Both the position numbers and the translations under genes were made by a program. A stretch of 13,068 bases of DNA from Desulfobacter sp. (lineage in GTDB: Bacteria; Desulfobacterota; Desulfobacteria; Desulfobacterales; Desulfobacteraceae): the NCBI GenBank assembly GCA_030145005.1, contig JAQYWJ010000038.1, positions 1-13,068 on the forward strand, in the 5' to 3' direction. The first letter of the stretch is position 1. The number at the start of each line of letters is the position of its first letter. Under the pieces are notes generated by a model that had not been told where the DNA came from, made no database searches, and was given only the letters and a program-made list of their open reading frames with translations. Shown one piece after another: positions 6,867-12,972 of this stretch.

Positions 6867-7949
6867 TCACGCTTCTGTGAAATCCGCAGGCGGATGTTTA
6901 AGAAACGGCCGGAACAATGATTTGTTATTTGCCTTTGCATAGGCATCCTCGGGACTGATCTTCCCCTGTTGATACAGCACCATGATGGCATCGTCCAGAA
7001 GCTGCATCCCGAACTGCTTGCCGGTCTGGATCATGGAAGGGATCTGATGGGTTTTGGAATCACGGATAAGATTTCTGACCGCAGGGGTTGCCACAAGGAT
7101 TTCCATTGCGGCACACCGGCCCTTTTTGTCAATCCGTTTAAACAGCACCTGGGCCACTATGGCACGAAGGCCGTCTGCAAGCGTGGATCGAATCTGAGCC
7201 TGTTCGGTGCTGGGAAAAACTTCAACAAGCCTGTCCACGGTTTTGTGGGCACTTGATGTATGCAGGGTACCAAATACCAGGTGACCGGTGGAAGCTGCTT
7301 CAACAGCCAGAGAAATGGTTTCAAGATCCCGAAGCTCGCCCACCAGGATAATATCCGGGTCCTCACGCAGGGCGCCGCGAAGCGCAGAGGAAAACGTTTT
7401 GGTATGGGTCCCCACTTCTCTGTGGTTCACAATACAGCCCTGGCTTTTGTGAACAAACTCGATGGGGTCTTCCACGGTAATAATATGGTCTTTTCTATTT
7501 CTGTTGGCCTGGTCAATGACCGCAGCCAGGGTGGTTGATTTACCGGAACCGGTGGGTCCTGTCACCAGCACAAGCCCCCTGGGCAGGTCTGCCAGTTTTG
7601 AAATTACCGCCGGTAACCCCAGCGCTTCGGCAGTCAGGATATTCGATGGGATTTCGCGAAATACTGCGGCTATGCCGTTTTTCTGCATGAAATAATTGGC
7701 TCTGTAACGGGCAAGGCCGGGAATTTCATACCCGAAGTCAACATCCCCGGTCTCCTCAAATTCCTTAATTTTTTCCTGGGAGGTGATCTCATAAAGCATG
7801 CCGCGCAGCTTATCATTGGTCAGCTTATCGTATTTAATTCGTTCAATATCGCCGTGAAGTCTTAAAGCTGGCTGTTGCCCCGCAGTCAGGTGCAAGTCGG
7901 ACGCCCCCTGGTCATGCATAAGCTTGAAAAACGCATCAATTTCAGCCAT
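6867..7949 (-). CDS. pilT: Type IV pilus retraction ATPase PilT
   Basis: 360 residues from the ATG at 7949 (MAEIDAFFKLMHDQGASDLH), preceded by GAGGGG at good spacing. A TTG at 8012 would add 21 non-homologous residues and is rejected. It has the PilT N-terminal signature GASDLHLTAGQ, Walker A GPTGSGKST (131-139), Asp box VEDPIE (159-164), Walker B IILVGE (200-205), His box GHLVFGTLHT (222-231) and the retraction motif AVRNLIRDSK. Length matches typical PilT (about 345-370). It powers pilus depolymerisation in twitching motility, adhesion and DNA uptake. No other pilus genes (pilB, pilC, pilM-Q) are in the window, so this is a satellite location. It appears to be the first gene of the six-gene minus-strand operon, with its promoter probably in 7950-8160. 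Confidence 0.95.
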   Translation of the reverse strand: MAEIDAFFKLMHDQGASDLHLTAGQQPALRLHGDIERIKYDKLTNDKLRGMLYEITSQEKIKEFEETGDVDFGYEIPGLARYRANYFMQKNGIAAVFREIPSNILTAEALGLPAVISKLADLPRGLVLVTGPTGSGKSTTLAAVIDQANRNRKDHIITVEDPIEFVHKSQGCIVNHREVGTHTKTFSSALRGALREDPDIILVGELRDLETISLAVEAASTGHLVFGTLHTSSAHKTVDRLVEVFPSTEQAQIRSTLADGLRAIVAQVLFKRIDKKGRCAAMEILVATPAVRNLIRDSKTHQIPSMIQTGKQFGMQLLDDAIMVLYQQGKISPEDAYAKANNKSLFRPFLKHPPADFTEA

Positions 7950-8160
7950 TTTTTCCCCTCTTATTTTGTTGTTTTCCCCTTGACGGAGAATGTTGGAAAC
8001 GCCTATCCGCAACGCAACACAGCCCTGTATGATAAGGGTGTATCGCCAAAAGCGTCATATGGAATTTAAAATACCTTATTGAATTACTTCTATATTTAGT
8101 TTTCGGTTGAGCCTGGACGTTGATAGGCCAGGTCAGCCCATAGCTGTTATTTGAAAGGAA
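7950..8160 (-). promoter_or_regulatory. Intergenic leader upstream of pilT
   Basis: 211 bases lie between the DivIVA gene stop and the pilT start. The stretch must hold the promoter of the pilT operon, unless the operon reads through from yggT-divIVA. I could not find a convincing sigma-70 or sigma-54 pair; the best AT-rich candidate is around 8060-8095 on the minus strand. GAGGGG just upstream of 7949 is the pilT ribosome site. The 24-bp repeat copy at 8128-8151 also lies here. Confidence 0.3.
8128..8151. repeat. Copy A of a 24-bp repeat flanking yggT-divIVA
   Basis: CCAGGTCAGCCC followed by ATAGCTGTTATT. It matches 9088-9111 in 21 of 24 bases, in the same orientation. Looser similarity extends upstream on the plus strand (GAGCCTG..., GAGCTG...) and to a shared GAAA downstream. 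Confidence 0.55.
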
Positions 8161-8661
8161 TCATGCCCGACGGATAAATTTCAGGCCCGTGTCTGATTCG
8201 TCGGCCGCTTTGTTTTCTTCTTTGGTCATCTCAAGCAATTTTGAGTGCGATTCAAGCACCGAACTGATCTGCATTTCAAGCTGGATACGCTGGCGTTTAA
8301 GTTCCGTAATATCGCTATGTAACTGGGAAAGACGTTTATGGGCCTGGTTCAAAATTTTTTCAGCCTCAACTTCTGCGTTGGCAATTCTTACCTGGGCCGA
8401 TTTTTCCGCATTATCCTTCATCTGATCCAGTACTTTCTGGGACTGAATCATGGCATTTTTCATTGATTCTTCGCGTTTTCTATACCCTTGGTTTTCCAAA
8501 TTCAGCCGGCGATTTTCCTGCCTGAAATTTTCCAGGGCAGTTTCCTGGGATTCAAGTTCCCTTGCCACTTCTTCAAGAAAGGCATCCACTTCCTGTACAT
8601 CAAACCCTCTGAAACGGGTGGAAAATTCTTTTTGTTTGATCACCAGCGGCGTAACACCCAT
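8161..8661 (-). CDS. DivIVA-domain protein
   Basis: 166 residues. The N-terminus MGVTPLVIKQKEFSTRFRGF then DVQEVDAFLEEVARELE is the DivIVA domain: the TPL-x-I start, KEF and F-RG-F/Y-D-x-x-EVD-FL motif that inserts into curved membrane in Gram-positive DivIVA. Residues 25-150 are a near-continuous coiled coil with Leu/Glu/Lys/Gln heptads. The tail ends in TGLKFIRRA. In Gram-positives DivIVA marks poles and septa and recruits division or wall enzymes; the role in deltaproteobacteria is not well established. The gene starts 22 nt after yggT with an AGGGAG site. Proximity to YggT mirrors the division/wall cluster of Gram-positives. The stop codon is TGA at 8163-8161. Confidence 0.9.
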   Translation of the reverse strand: MGVTPLVIKQKEFSTRFRGFDVQEVDAFLEEVARELESQETALENFRQENRRLNLENQGYRKREESMKNAMIQSQKVLDQMKDNAEKSAQVRIANAEVEAEKILNQAHKRLSQLHSDITELKRQRIQLEMQISSVLESHSKLLEMTKEENKAADESDTGLKFIRRA

Positions 8662-8683
8662 GACGAAACTCCCTTTATGGTTA

Positions 8684-8980
8684 TCACATCGAACGGGACA
8701 GGCCGATGAGGGTCTTTACAAGAAAATTCTGAAGAAAAATAATAACTAAAAATACAACAATTGGGGACATGTCCATACCGCCGAAGGTCACGGGAAGATG
8801 TTTGCGGATTTGGTAAAACACCGGTTCCGTTGCCTTGCGAAGGAACCGGACTATTGGGTTGTACGGATCCGGATTCACCCAGGACAGCACGGCCGAGGCA
8901 ATAACGATCCACAGATAAATATTTAAAGCATAGTCAAGAACAATGGCAACAGCCATAAAGAAATTGGACAATATCAGCAT
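8684..8980 (-). CDS. YggT family integral membrane protein
   Basis: 98 residues with two hydrophobic segments (about 2-34 and 73-92). It contains WIVIASAVLSWVNPDP, then NPIVRFLRKATEPVFYQIRK, then GGMDMSPIVVFLVIIFLQNFL. The S-W-V-x-P, N-P-x-V-x-x-L-x-x-x-T-E-P and D-x-S-P-I-V motifs define YggT (PF02325, YlmG in Gram-positives and plastids). The family is linked to envelope or division functions and osmotic stress, but its molecular role is unclear. The length is typical. The ribosome site is poor (GTGG). It is the first gene of a two-gene unit with the DivIVA gene. Confidence 0.9.
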   Translation of the reverse strand: MLILSNFFMAVAIVLDYALNIYLWIVIASAVLSWVNPDPYNPIVRFLRKATEPVFYQIRKHLPVTFGGMDMSPIVVFLVIIFLQNFLVKTLIGLSRSM

Positions 8981-9029
8981 TCCACATCACCCTGGTTCAG
9001 GTTATTTTATAAGTATTTTTATATGAAAG

Positions 9030-9048
9030 TCTGTGTAACCGACACAGA
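9030..9048. promoter_or_regulatory. 7-5-7 dyad upstream of yggT
   Basis: TCTGTGT, AACCG, ACACAGA: perfect 7-bp arms spaced by 5, centred 59 bp upstream of the yggT start codon and just upstream of the AT-rich patch that could be its -10 region. The geometry fits an operator for a dimeric repressor or activator. A TCTTTT run follows on the plus strand, so a weak terminator is the alternative. Confidence 0.4.
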
Positions 9049-9087
9049 TCTTTTAACTTTCGTTGTGAGCTGAACCACGGTGAAAAA

Positions 9088-9111
9088 CCAGGTCAGCCCT
9101 TGGCTGTTTTT
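9088..9111. repeat. Copy B of the 24-bp repeat; forms a short hairpin with a T tail
   Basis: CCAGGTCAGCCC followed by TTGGCTGTTTTT. Within it CAGCC (9094-9098), CTT, GGCTG (9102-9106), TTTTT (9107-9111) reads like a small plus-strand intrinsic terminator, although no plus-strand gene lies upstream. Copy A has lost one pair of this stem. Confidence 0.5.
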
Positions 9112-9139
9112 ATGAAACTTTGTTACCCTGGAACGATTG

Positions 9140-9163
9140 AAAAGTCAAGTTTTTTTGACTTTT
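9140..9163. terminator. A/T-rich hairpin, possible weak bidirectional terminator
   Basis: AAAAGTCAA (9140-9148), six-base loop, TTGACTTTT (9155-9163): perfect 9-bp arms. The stem has few G-C pairs but the flanking A and T runs give a U tail on either strand. It could insulate the divergent units, or be an operator. Confidence 0.3.
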
Positions 9164-9373
9164 TCTCTACATTATCGCAGCTTAGGGACTCGGAAAAAAT
9201 ACGGCTCAGCTAATTTTAAGAAATTTTACACATTAAAGATCAGACCCGTATCGTTCCATAAAACGAAATTCTCCTTCCCAAAAAACGGCGTGTCTGGTAA
9301 AAAACAATGATCGTTTAATCTGATCCCGAACCTTAGATATTTACCTTTAAAGAAAGAATACGTTTAAATCATT

Positions 9374-10861
9374 TTGAAACAATTAATAAGCTTCATAAAA
9401 ACATTTTTTGCCGGAAAACCTCAAAAACAAGATGCCGGCACCACTATTGCGGAAACCCGGATACCCGAACCGGCTACAGAGCCCCCTGACGGGGAAGCCG
9501 GGACGGTTAAGACCCCCCGTCCAAACTTCAGAAAACCGCGCTGGACCATAGAAAAGTTCCAGGTCGAAACCCAGGAGGGAAAGACCCGATTCCATGACTT
9601 TAAGCTTACCACAGGGCTGATGCATGCCATCTGTGACCTTAATTTTAAATACTGCACAGATATCCAGGCCCGGCTTCTCCCCCACACCCTTGACGGTCGG
9701 GATGCTACGGCCAAGGCCCAGACCGGAACAGGCAAAAGCGCCACCTTTATAATTACCTTGATTAATCGGTTTGTCCGCACATCCGTCAAGCGGGAAAAAA
9801 AGTATCCCCGGGCCCTGATCCTTGCCCCCACAAGGGAACTGGTTTACCAGATTGAGAAGGACTTCAAGGGACTTGCCAAATATTCCCATCTTCGGATTGT
9901 CCCGGTTTTTGGCGGCACAGATTATCACAAACAGCAGACCCTCCTCACGGACAAACCCGTGGACGTCATAGCAGCAACCCCGGGACGCCTTCTGGACTTT
10001 ATCTCAAAAAAACTGATTGATCTGTCCAGGGTGGAGATTATTGTCATTGACGAGGCGGACCGAATGCTGGACATGGGATTTATCCCGGATGTCCGCCGTC
10101 TGATTTACATGACACCCCACAAGGACAAGCGCCAGACCCTGTTTTTTTCGGCCACCCTCACAGACGATGTGCTCCGCTTGGCCGAGTCCTGGACCCGGGA
10201 TGCCGTGCGCATTGAAATTGACCCGGAACAGGCGGCTGCGGACACCATCACCCAGATTATCTATCTGACCACGGAAGAGGATAAATTTAAAAATGTCTGC
10301 AACCTTTTAATCAGTGAAAAACTTGAGCGGGTTATCATATTTGTCAACCGCAAGGATACGGCCCGGTATCTGTCGGAAAAATTATCCAGGTACGGCCTGA
10401 ACGCAGGGGTCCTGTCCGGGGACGTGGCCCAGGAAAAGCGGTTTAAGGTGCTCAACCAGTTTAAAGCTGGGGATATCAATGTCCTGGTGGCAACGGATGT
10501 GGCAGCCCGGGGACTTCACATTGAAAACATCAGCCATGTAATCAACTATGACCTACCCCTGGAACCCGAGCATTACATCCATCGAATCGGACGCACCGGC
10601 AGGGCCGGCGCCACCGGCACCTCAGTAAGTTTTGCCGATGAAATGAGTTCGTTTCAAATTCCGAAAATTGAAGAGGTACTTGGCCACAAGGTCAGCTGCG
10701 AATATCCGACAGCGGCCCTGGAGGCGGATCTGCCGGCACCGGCCCCACGTCCTTCAAAAAAAACGTTTAAAGAAAATAGAACAAAAGGTGCTGATAAAGG
10801 TAAAAAGCCTTACAGGAAACGAAGAAGACCCACCAAAACAGCGGCACCCAAAAAAACATGA
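9374..10861 (+). CDS. DEAD-box ATP-dependent RNA helicase, RhlB-like
   Basis: 495 residues. The start is taken as TTG at 9374: an in-frame TAA lies at 9365 and no ATG occurs before about residue 83. The N-terminus MKQLISFIKTFFAGK resembles the short amphipathic start of RhlB-type helicases. Core motifs are complete: Q-motif glutamine Q98, motif I AQTGTGKS (115-122), Ia PTREL (152-156), Ib TPGR (202-205), II DEAD (226-229), III SAT (259-261), V ARGLHI (378-383), VI HRIGRTGR (403-410). A Lys/Arg-rich tail (about 450-495) should bind RNA. The likely role is RNA unwinding in mRNA decay or ribosome assembly in the cytoplasm. It reads toward tatBC, 99 nt upstream. RhlB versus RhlE or SrmB cannot be settled by eye. 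Confidence 0.92.
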   Translation: MKQLISFIKTFFAGKPQKQDAGTTIAETRIPEPATEPPDGEAGTVKTPRPNFRKPRWTIEKFQVETQEGKTRFHDFKLTTGLMHAICDLNFKYCTDIQARLLPHTLDGRDATAKAQTGTGKSATFIITLINRFVRTSVKREKKYPRALILAPTRELVYQIEKDFKGLAKYSHLRIVPVFGGTDYHKQQTLLTDKPVDVIAATPGRLLDFISKKLIDLSRVEIIVIDEADRMLDMGFIPDVRRLIYMTPHKDKRQTLFFSATLTDDVLRLAESWTRDAVRIEIDPEQAAADTITQIIYLTTEEDKFKNVCNLLISEKLERVIIFVNRKDTARYLSEKLSRYGLNAGVLSGDVAQEKRFKVLNQFKAGDINVLVATDVAARGLHIENISHVINYDLPLEPEHYIHRIGRTGRAGATGTSVSFADEMSSFQIPKIEEVLGHKVSCEYPTAALEADLPAPAPRPSKKTFKENRTKGADKGKKPYRKRRRPTKTAAPKKT

Positions 10862-10863
10862 CC

Positions 10864-10890
10864 TGGTTGGTCCCGGTTGACACCCAACCA
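10864..10890 (+). terminator. Hairpin after the helicase gene
   Basis: TGGTTGG (10864-10870), 13-base loop, CCAACCA (10884-10890): perfect 7-bp arms starting 2 nt past the stop codon. There is no T run after it (TCTTCAATGT), so it is more likely an mRNA 3' stabiliser or a weak terminator than a full stop before tatB. Confidence 0.3.
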
Positions 10891-10960
10891 TCTTCAATGT
10901 AAAAATAACCGAAGTAATTAATTATAGTGTCTGTCCATAAACAAGGAGTAACACCAATAT

Positions 10961-11353
10961 ATGTTTGGTCTAGGAATGCCGGAAATCTTACTGATTCTGG
11001 CCATAGCCCTTATCGTCATAGGCCCGCAGAAACTGCCGGAAGTGGCAAAAATGCTTGGCAAAGCCATGGGGGAATTCAAGCGATCTGCCCAGGATCTGAA
11101 AGATTCCATTGATATAGAAACCACGGTAAAAGAAGCCAATCCGAAGCCTGTTAAAAAAAAACTCAAGGATGTTGTTAAGGATATAGGTACGGAAGATCCC
11201 AAACCACAGCAGGCGTCTGATAAACCGGAGACCTCGGACAAGGCGGATGACCTGAAAGCCAAGGCCCCTCCGGAACCGGCACAGGACAGCCCGGATGCAG
11301 ACCCTCCGTCCCCGGCTTCGCCCGAAACAGAAACAGCCACCCCTAAAGAATAA
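10961..11353 (+). CDS. tatB: Twin-arginine translocase subunit TatB (TatA/B family)
   Basis: 130 residues. It starts MFGLGMPEILLILAIALIVI, a single membrane helix with the polar Glu8, then GPQKLPE hinge (21-27) and an amphipathic helix VAKMLGKAMGEFKRSAQDLKDSI. The rest is a charged Lys/Asp/Pro-rich tail (about 55-130) of low complexity. TatB recognises Tat signal peptides together with TatC at the cytoplasmic membrane. The GPxxLP hinge and length over 100 favour TatB rather than TatA, but in organisms with few TatA paralogs the same protein may do both. GGAG sits about 12 nt before the ATG, slightly far. tatC follows after 18 nt. No separate TatA lies in the window. Confidence 0.85.
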   Translation: MFGLGMPEILLILAIALIVIGPQKLPEVAKMLGKAMGEFKRSAQDLKDSIDIETTVKEANPKPVKKKLKDVVKDIGTEDPKPQQASDKPETSDKADDLKAKAPPEPAQDSPDADPPSPASPETETATPKE

Positions 11354-11371
11354 ACCCATCAGGTATCTGAC

Positions 11372-12223
11372 ATGAGCGACCAGGAAAAAAGAAGTCCTTT
11401 TACCGAGCATCTGGGCGAATTGCGGGACCGCCTGATTCACGCCTTTATTGCCGTGGGTGTGGGGTTTGTTGTGGCCTATTTTTTCAAAGAACAACTCTTT
11501 GACATTCTGACCGCCCCCCTGGTCACCGCCATGGCAAAAAGCGGCAATGCAAAACTCATCTTTACAGGATTGCCCGAAGCCTTTTTCACCTATCTTAAAG
11601 TGGCGCTGCTGGCAGGCATTATCCTTGCCACCCCGGTACTGTTTTATGAATTCTGGATGTTTGTCTCTCCGGGGCTGTACCGTGAAGAAAAAAAATATAT
11701 GCTGCCCATCATCATTCTATCGCTTATTTTCTTTATTGCCGGTGCCTCATTCGGGTATTTTATTGTTTTTCCATACGGGTTCCAGTTTTTTCTAGGCTTC
11801 ACCACGGAAACCATCCAGGCAATGCCGTCCATGAAGGAGTACCTTTCCTTTGCATCTAAAATGCTTCTGGCCTTTGGATTTGTTTTTGAGCTGCCCCTTG
11901 TCCTGACCTTTCTATCCCGCATGGGCCTGGTGACCCCCGCCTTTTTAAAGAAAAACAGAAAATATGCCCTGCTTGTGTTTTTTGTGGGCGCAGCAATGAT
12001 CACCCCCCCGGATGTGGTTACCCAGATTATGATGGCCATGCCGCTGATTATTCTATATGAAGTCGGAATTCTCGGTGCCAGTGCTTTTTCCCGAAAATCT
12101 TCGGTTCAGGAAGAAGAAGGAAATGATGACGAGAATGACGAGGAATCGTTTTCCCAAGAGCCCGAAGACGAGACCAAGACAGAAAACGATTCAGACCCAG
12201 AAGATGAAAAAGAGAAATATTGA
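11372..12223 (+). CDS. tatC: Twin-arginine translocase subunit TatC
   Basis: 283 residues, six membrane helices (about 22-40, 75-98, 110-134, 158-180, 196-212, 216-234). It has family landmarks: SPFTEHLGELRDRL with Glu16 and Arg18 (signal-peptide binding), PGLYREEKK in the first cytoplasmic loop, FVFELP (Glu173) and TPPD (Asp214). It is the core receptor for folded twin-arginine substrates, acting with TatB in the inner membrane. It sits in an operon with tatB. Unusual: residues 246-283 form a tail in which 20 of 38 residues are Asp or Glu, about 25 residues longer than the E. coli protein end. The ribosome site is weak (CAGGT), consistent with coupling to tatB. Confidence 0.95.
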   Translation: MSDQEKRSPFTEHLGELRDRLIHAFIAVGVGFVVAYFFKEQLFDILTAPLVTAMAKSGNAKLIFTGLPEAFFTYLKVALLAGIILATPVLFYEFWMFVSPGLYREEKKYMLPIIILSLIFFIAGASFGYFIVFPYGFQFFLGFTTETIQAMPSMKEYLSFASKMLLAFGFVFELPLVLTFLSRMGLVTPAFLKKNRKYALLVFFVGAAMITPPDVVTQIMMAMPLIILYEVGILGASAFSRKSSVQEEEGNDDENDEESFSQEPEDETKTENDSDPEDEKEKY

Positions 12224-12269
12224 CTTTACCCGAAGCTTGGGTGTAAAAAGTGGAAATGATTTATAAGGA

Positions 12270-12288
12270 TATAATTGGCTGTACAGCC
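12270..12288 (+). promoter_or_regulatory. Candidate promoter -10 with overlapping operator palindrome, cytochrome c3
   Basis: A perfect TATAAT lies at 12270-12275, with no good -35 at 17 bp. The perfect 12-bp palindrome GGCTGTACAGCC (12277-12288) is centred about 7 bp downstream, where +1 would be. A weaker alternative promoter is TTGACT at 12220-12225 with TGTAAAAA downstream. The layout suggests a regulator binding at the start site. This is inference from sequence. Confidence 0.4.
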
Positions 12289-12289
12289 G

Positions 12290-12312
12290 TTAAAAGCACT
12301 ATAGTTTTAACT
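12290..12312 (+). promoter_or_regulatory. Second dyad in the cytochrome c3 leader
   Basis: GTTAAAA at about 12289-12295 and TTTTAAC at about 12305-12311 are perfect 7-bp inverted arms around GCACTATAG. They lie in the predicted 5' leader, between the TATAAT box and the AAGGAG ribosome site. This could be an AT-rich operator half-site pair or a weak leader hairpin. Confidence 0.3.
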
Positions 12313-12332
12313 TTTAAAGGAGAAAAGAGGTT

Positions 12333-12803
12333 ATGAGCAAGAAATTATTCACCCTCCTGTTGGCTGCAGGAATTGCTGTAATTTTCACTGCCTCCGGAAT
12401 TCAAGCAGGGACCGAGGCAGACGACGTCATTACAATGAAAAGCGAACTTTTAGATGCCAAGCGCAAAAAAGGGCCGGATGCAAAAAAACCATGTAAACTG
12501 GTTGAATTCACCCATAAAAAACATCATGAAGAGTACAAAATTTCCTGCGGCGACTGCCATCACGACAAAGACGGCAAACCCCTTGCCGATCTTAAAGCAG
12601 GCGATAATGTCCAAAAATGTGAAGAGTGCCATACCGGCGTCAAAGCCAAAAAAGCAGACAAAACTTTCCAGGGCAAATATAAGAAAAAACCCATTGACAT
12701 CATGCACCTTGAATCAGCAATCCATGAAAACTGCATTGGCTGTCACAAGGACCAGGGCCTGAAAGTCGGCACCAAATGCAACGACTGCCATAAAAAAATG
12801 TAA
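12333..12803 (+). CDS. Periplasmic tetraheme cytochrome c3 (class III cytochrome c)
   Basis: 156 residues. A Sec signal peptide (1-25, KK then LFTLLLAAGIAVIFTASG, ending IQA) targets the periplasm. Four CXXCH heme sites: CGDCH (72-76), CEECH (96-100), CIGCH (134-138) and CNDCH (149-153). Candidate sixth ligands are His61, His64/65, His77 and His125/131. All four sites are CX2CH, whereas the classic Desulfovibrio type I c3 often has CX4CH at hemes 2 and 4. An extra Cys54 lies before the first heme. The mature chain is Lys-rich. It would shuttle electrons from hydrogenases or formate dehydrogenases to membrane complexes. An AAGGAG site lies 10-12 nt before the ATG. It seems to be transcribed alone between its own leader and a strong terminator. 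Confidence 0.92.
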   Translation: MSKKLFTLLLAAGIAVIFTASGIQAGTEADDVITMKSELLDAKRKKGPDAKKPCKLVEFTHKKHHEEYKISCGDCHHDKDGKPLADLKAGDNVQKCEECHTGVKAKKADKTFQGKYKKKPIDIMHLESAIHENCIGCHKDQGLKVGTKCNDCHKKM

Positions 12804-12851
12804 TTATTCCGGGTAGCGCTTAATTTACTAACCGCTTACCAGCATATATTT

Positions 12852-12890
12852 AGAAGGGGGAGACTGAATGGTCTCCCCCTTCTTGCGTTT
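12852..12890 (+). terminator. Strong terminator after cytochrome c3
   Basis: AGAAGGGGGAGAC (12852-12864), loop TGAATG, GTCTCCCCCTTCT (12871-12883): a perfect 13-bp stem. It is followed by TGCGTTTC, a poor T tract, so the extremely stable stem may act mainly in termination by pausing or as a 3' end barrier. On the minus strand it would also serve the gene at the right edge. Confidence 0.7.
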
Positions 12891-12972
12891 CACACTACCA
12901 GGTAATGTCATTTCCGTCTTTTTAATAGGGTTGTGATTATTCTAAATACCCCGGATATCAATAACTAAAACA

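Larger units (their letters stand above)
8981..9373. other. Intergenic region between divergent units
   Basis: 393 bases with no protein-like ORF. It separates yggT (minus) from the helicase gene (plus), so it should hold two divergent promoters. Seen in it: an AT-rich TATAAA/TATAAAAAT patch at about 9005-9025 (candidate -10 region for yggT, without a good -35), the dyad at 9030-9048, repeat copy B at 9088-9111, and an A/T-rich hairpin at 9140-9163. No RNA gene was recognised. Confidence 0.5.

Noticed and set aside
6867..8012. TTG start for pilT at 8012
   Set aside because: The added residues are unlike PilT N-termini, and the ATG at 7949 follows GAGGGG.
12226..12249. Hairpin ACCC-GAAGCTT-GGGT after tatC as an intrinsic terminator
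   Set aside because: The stem is only 4 strong pairs and is followed by an A run, not T, on the plus strand. It may be part of the cytochrome promoter instead.
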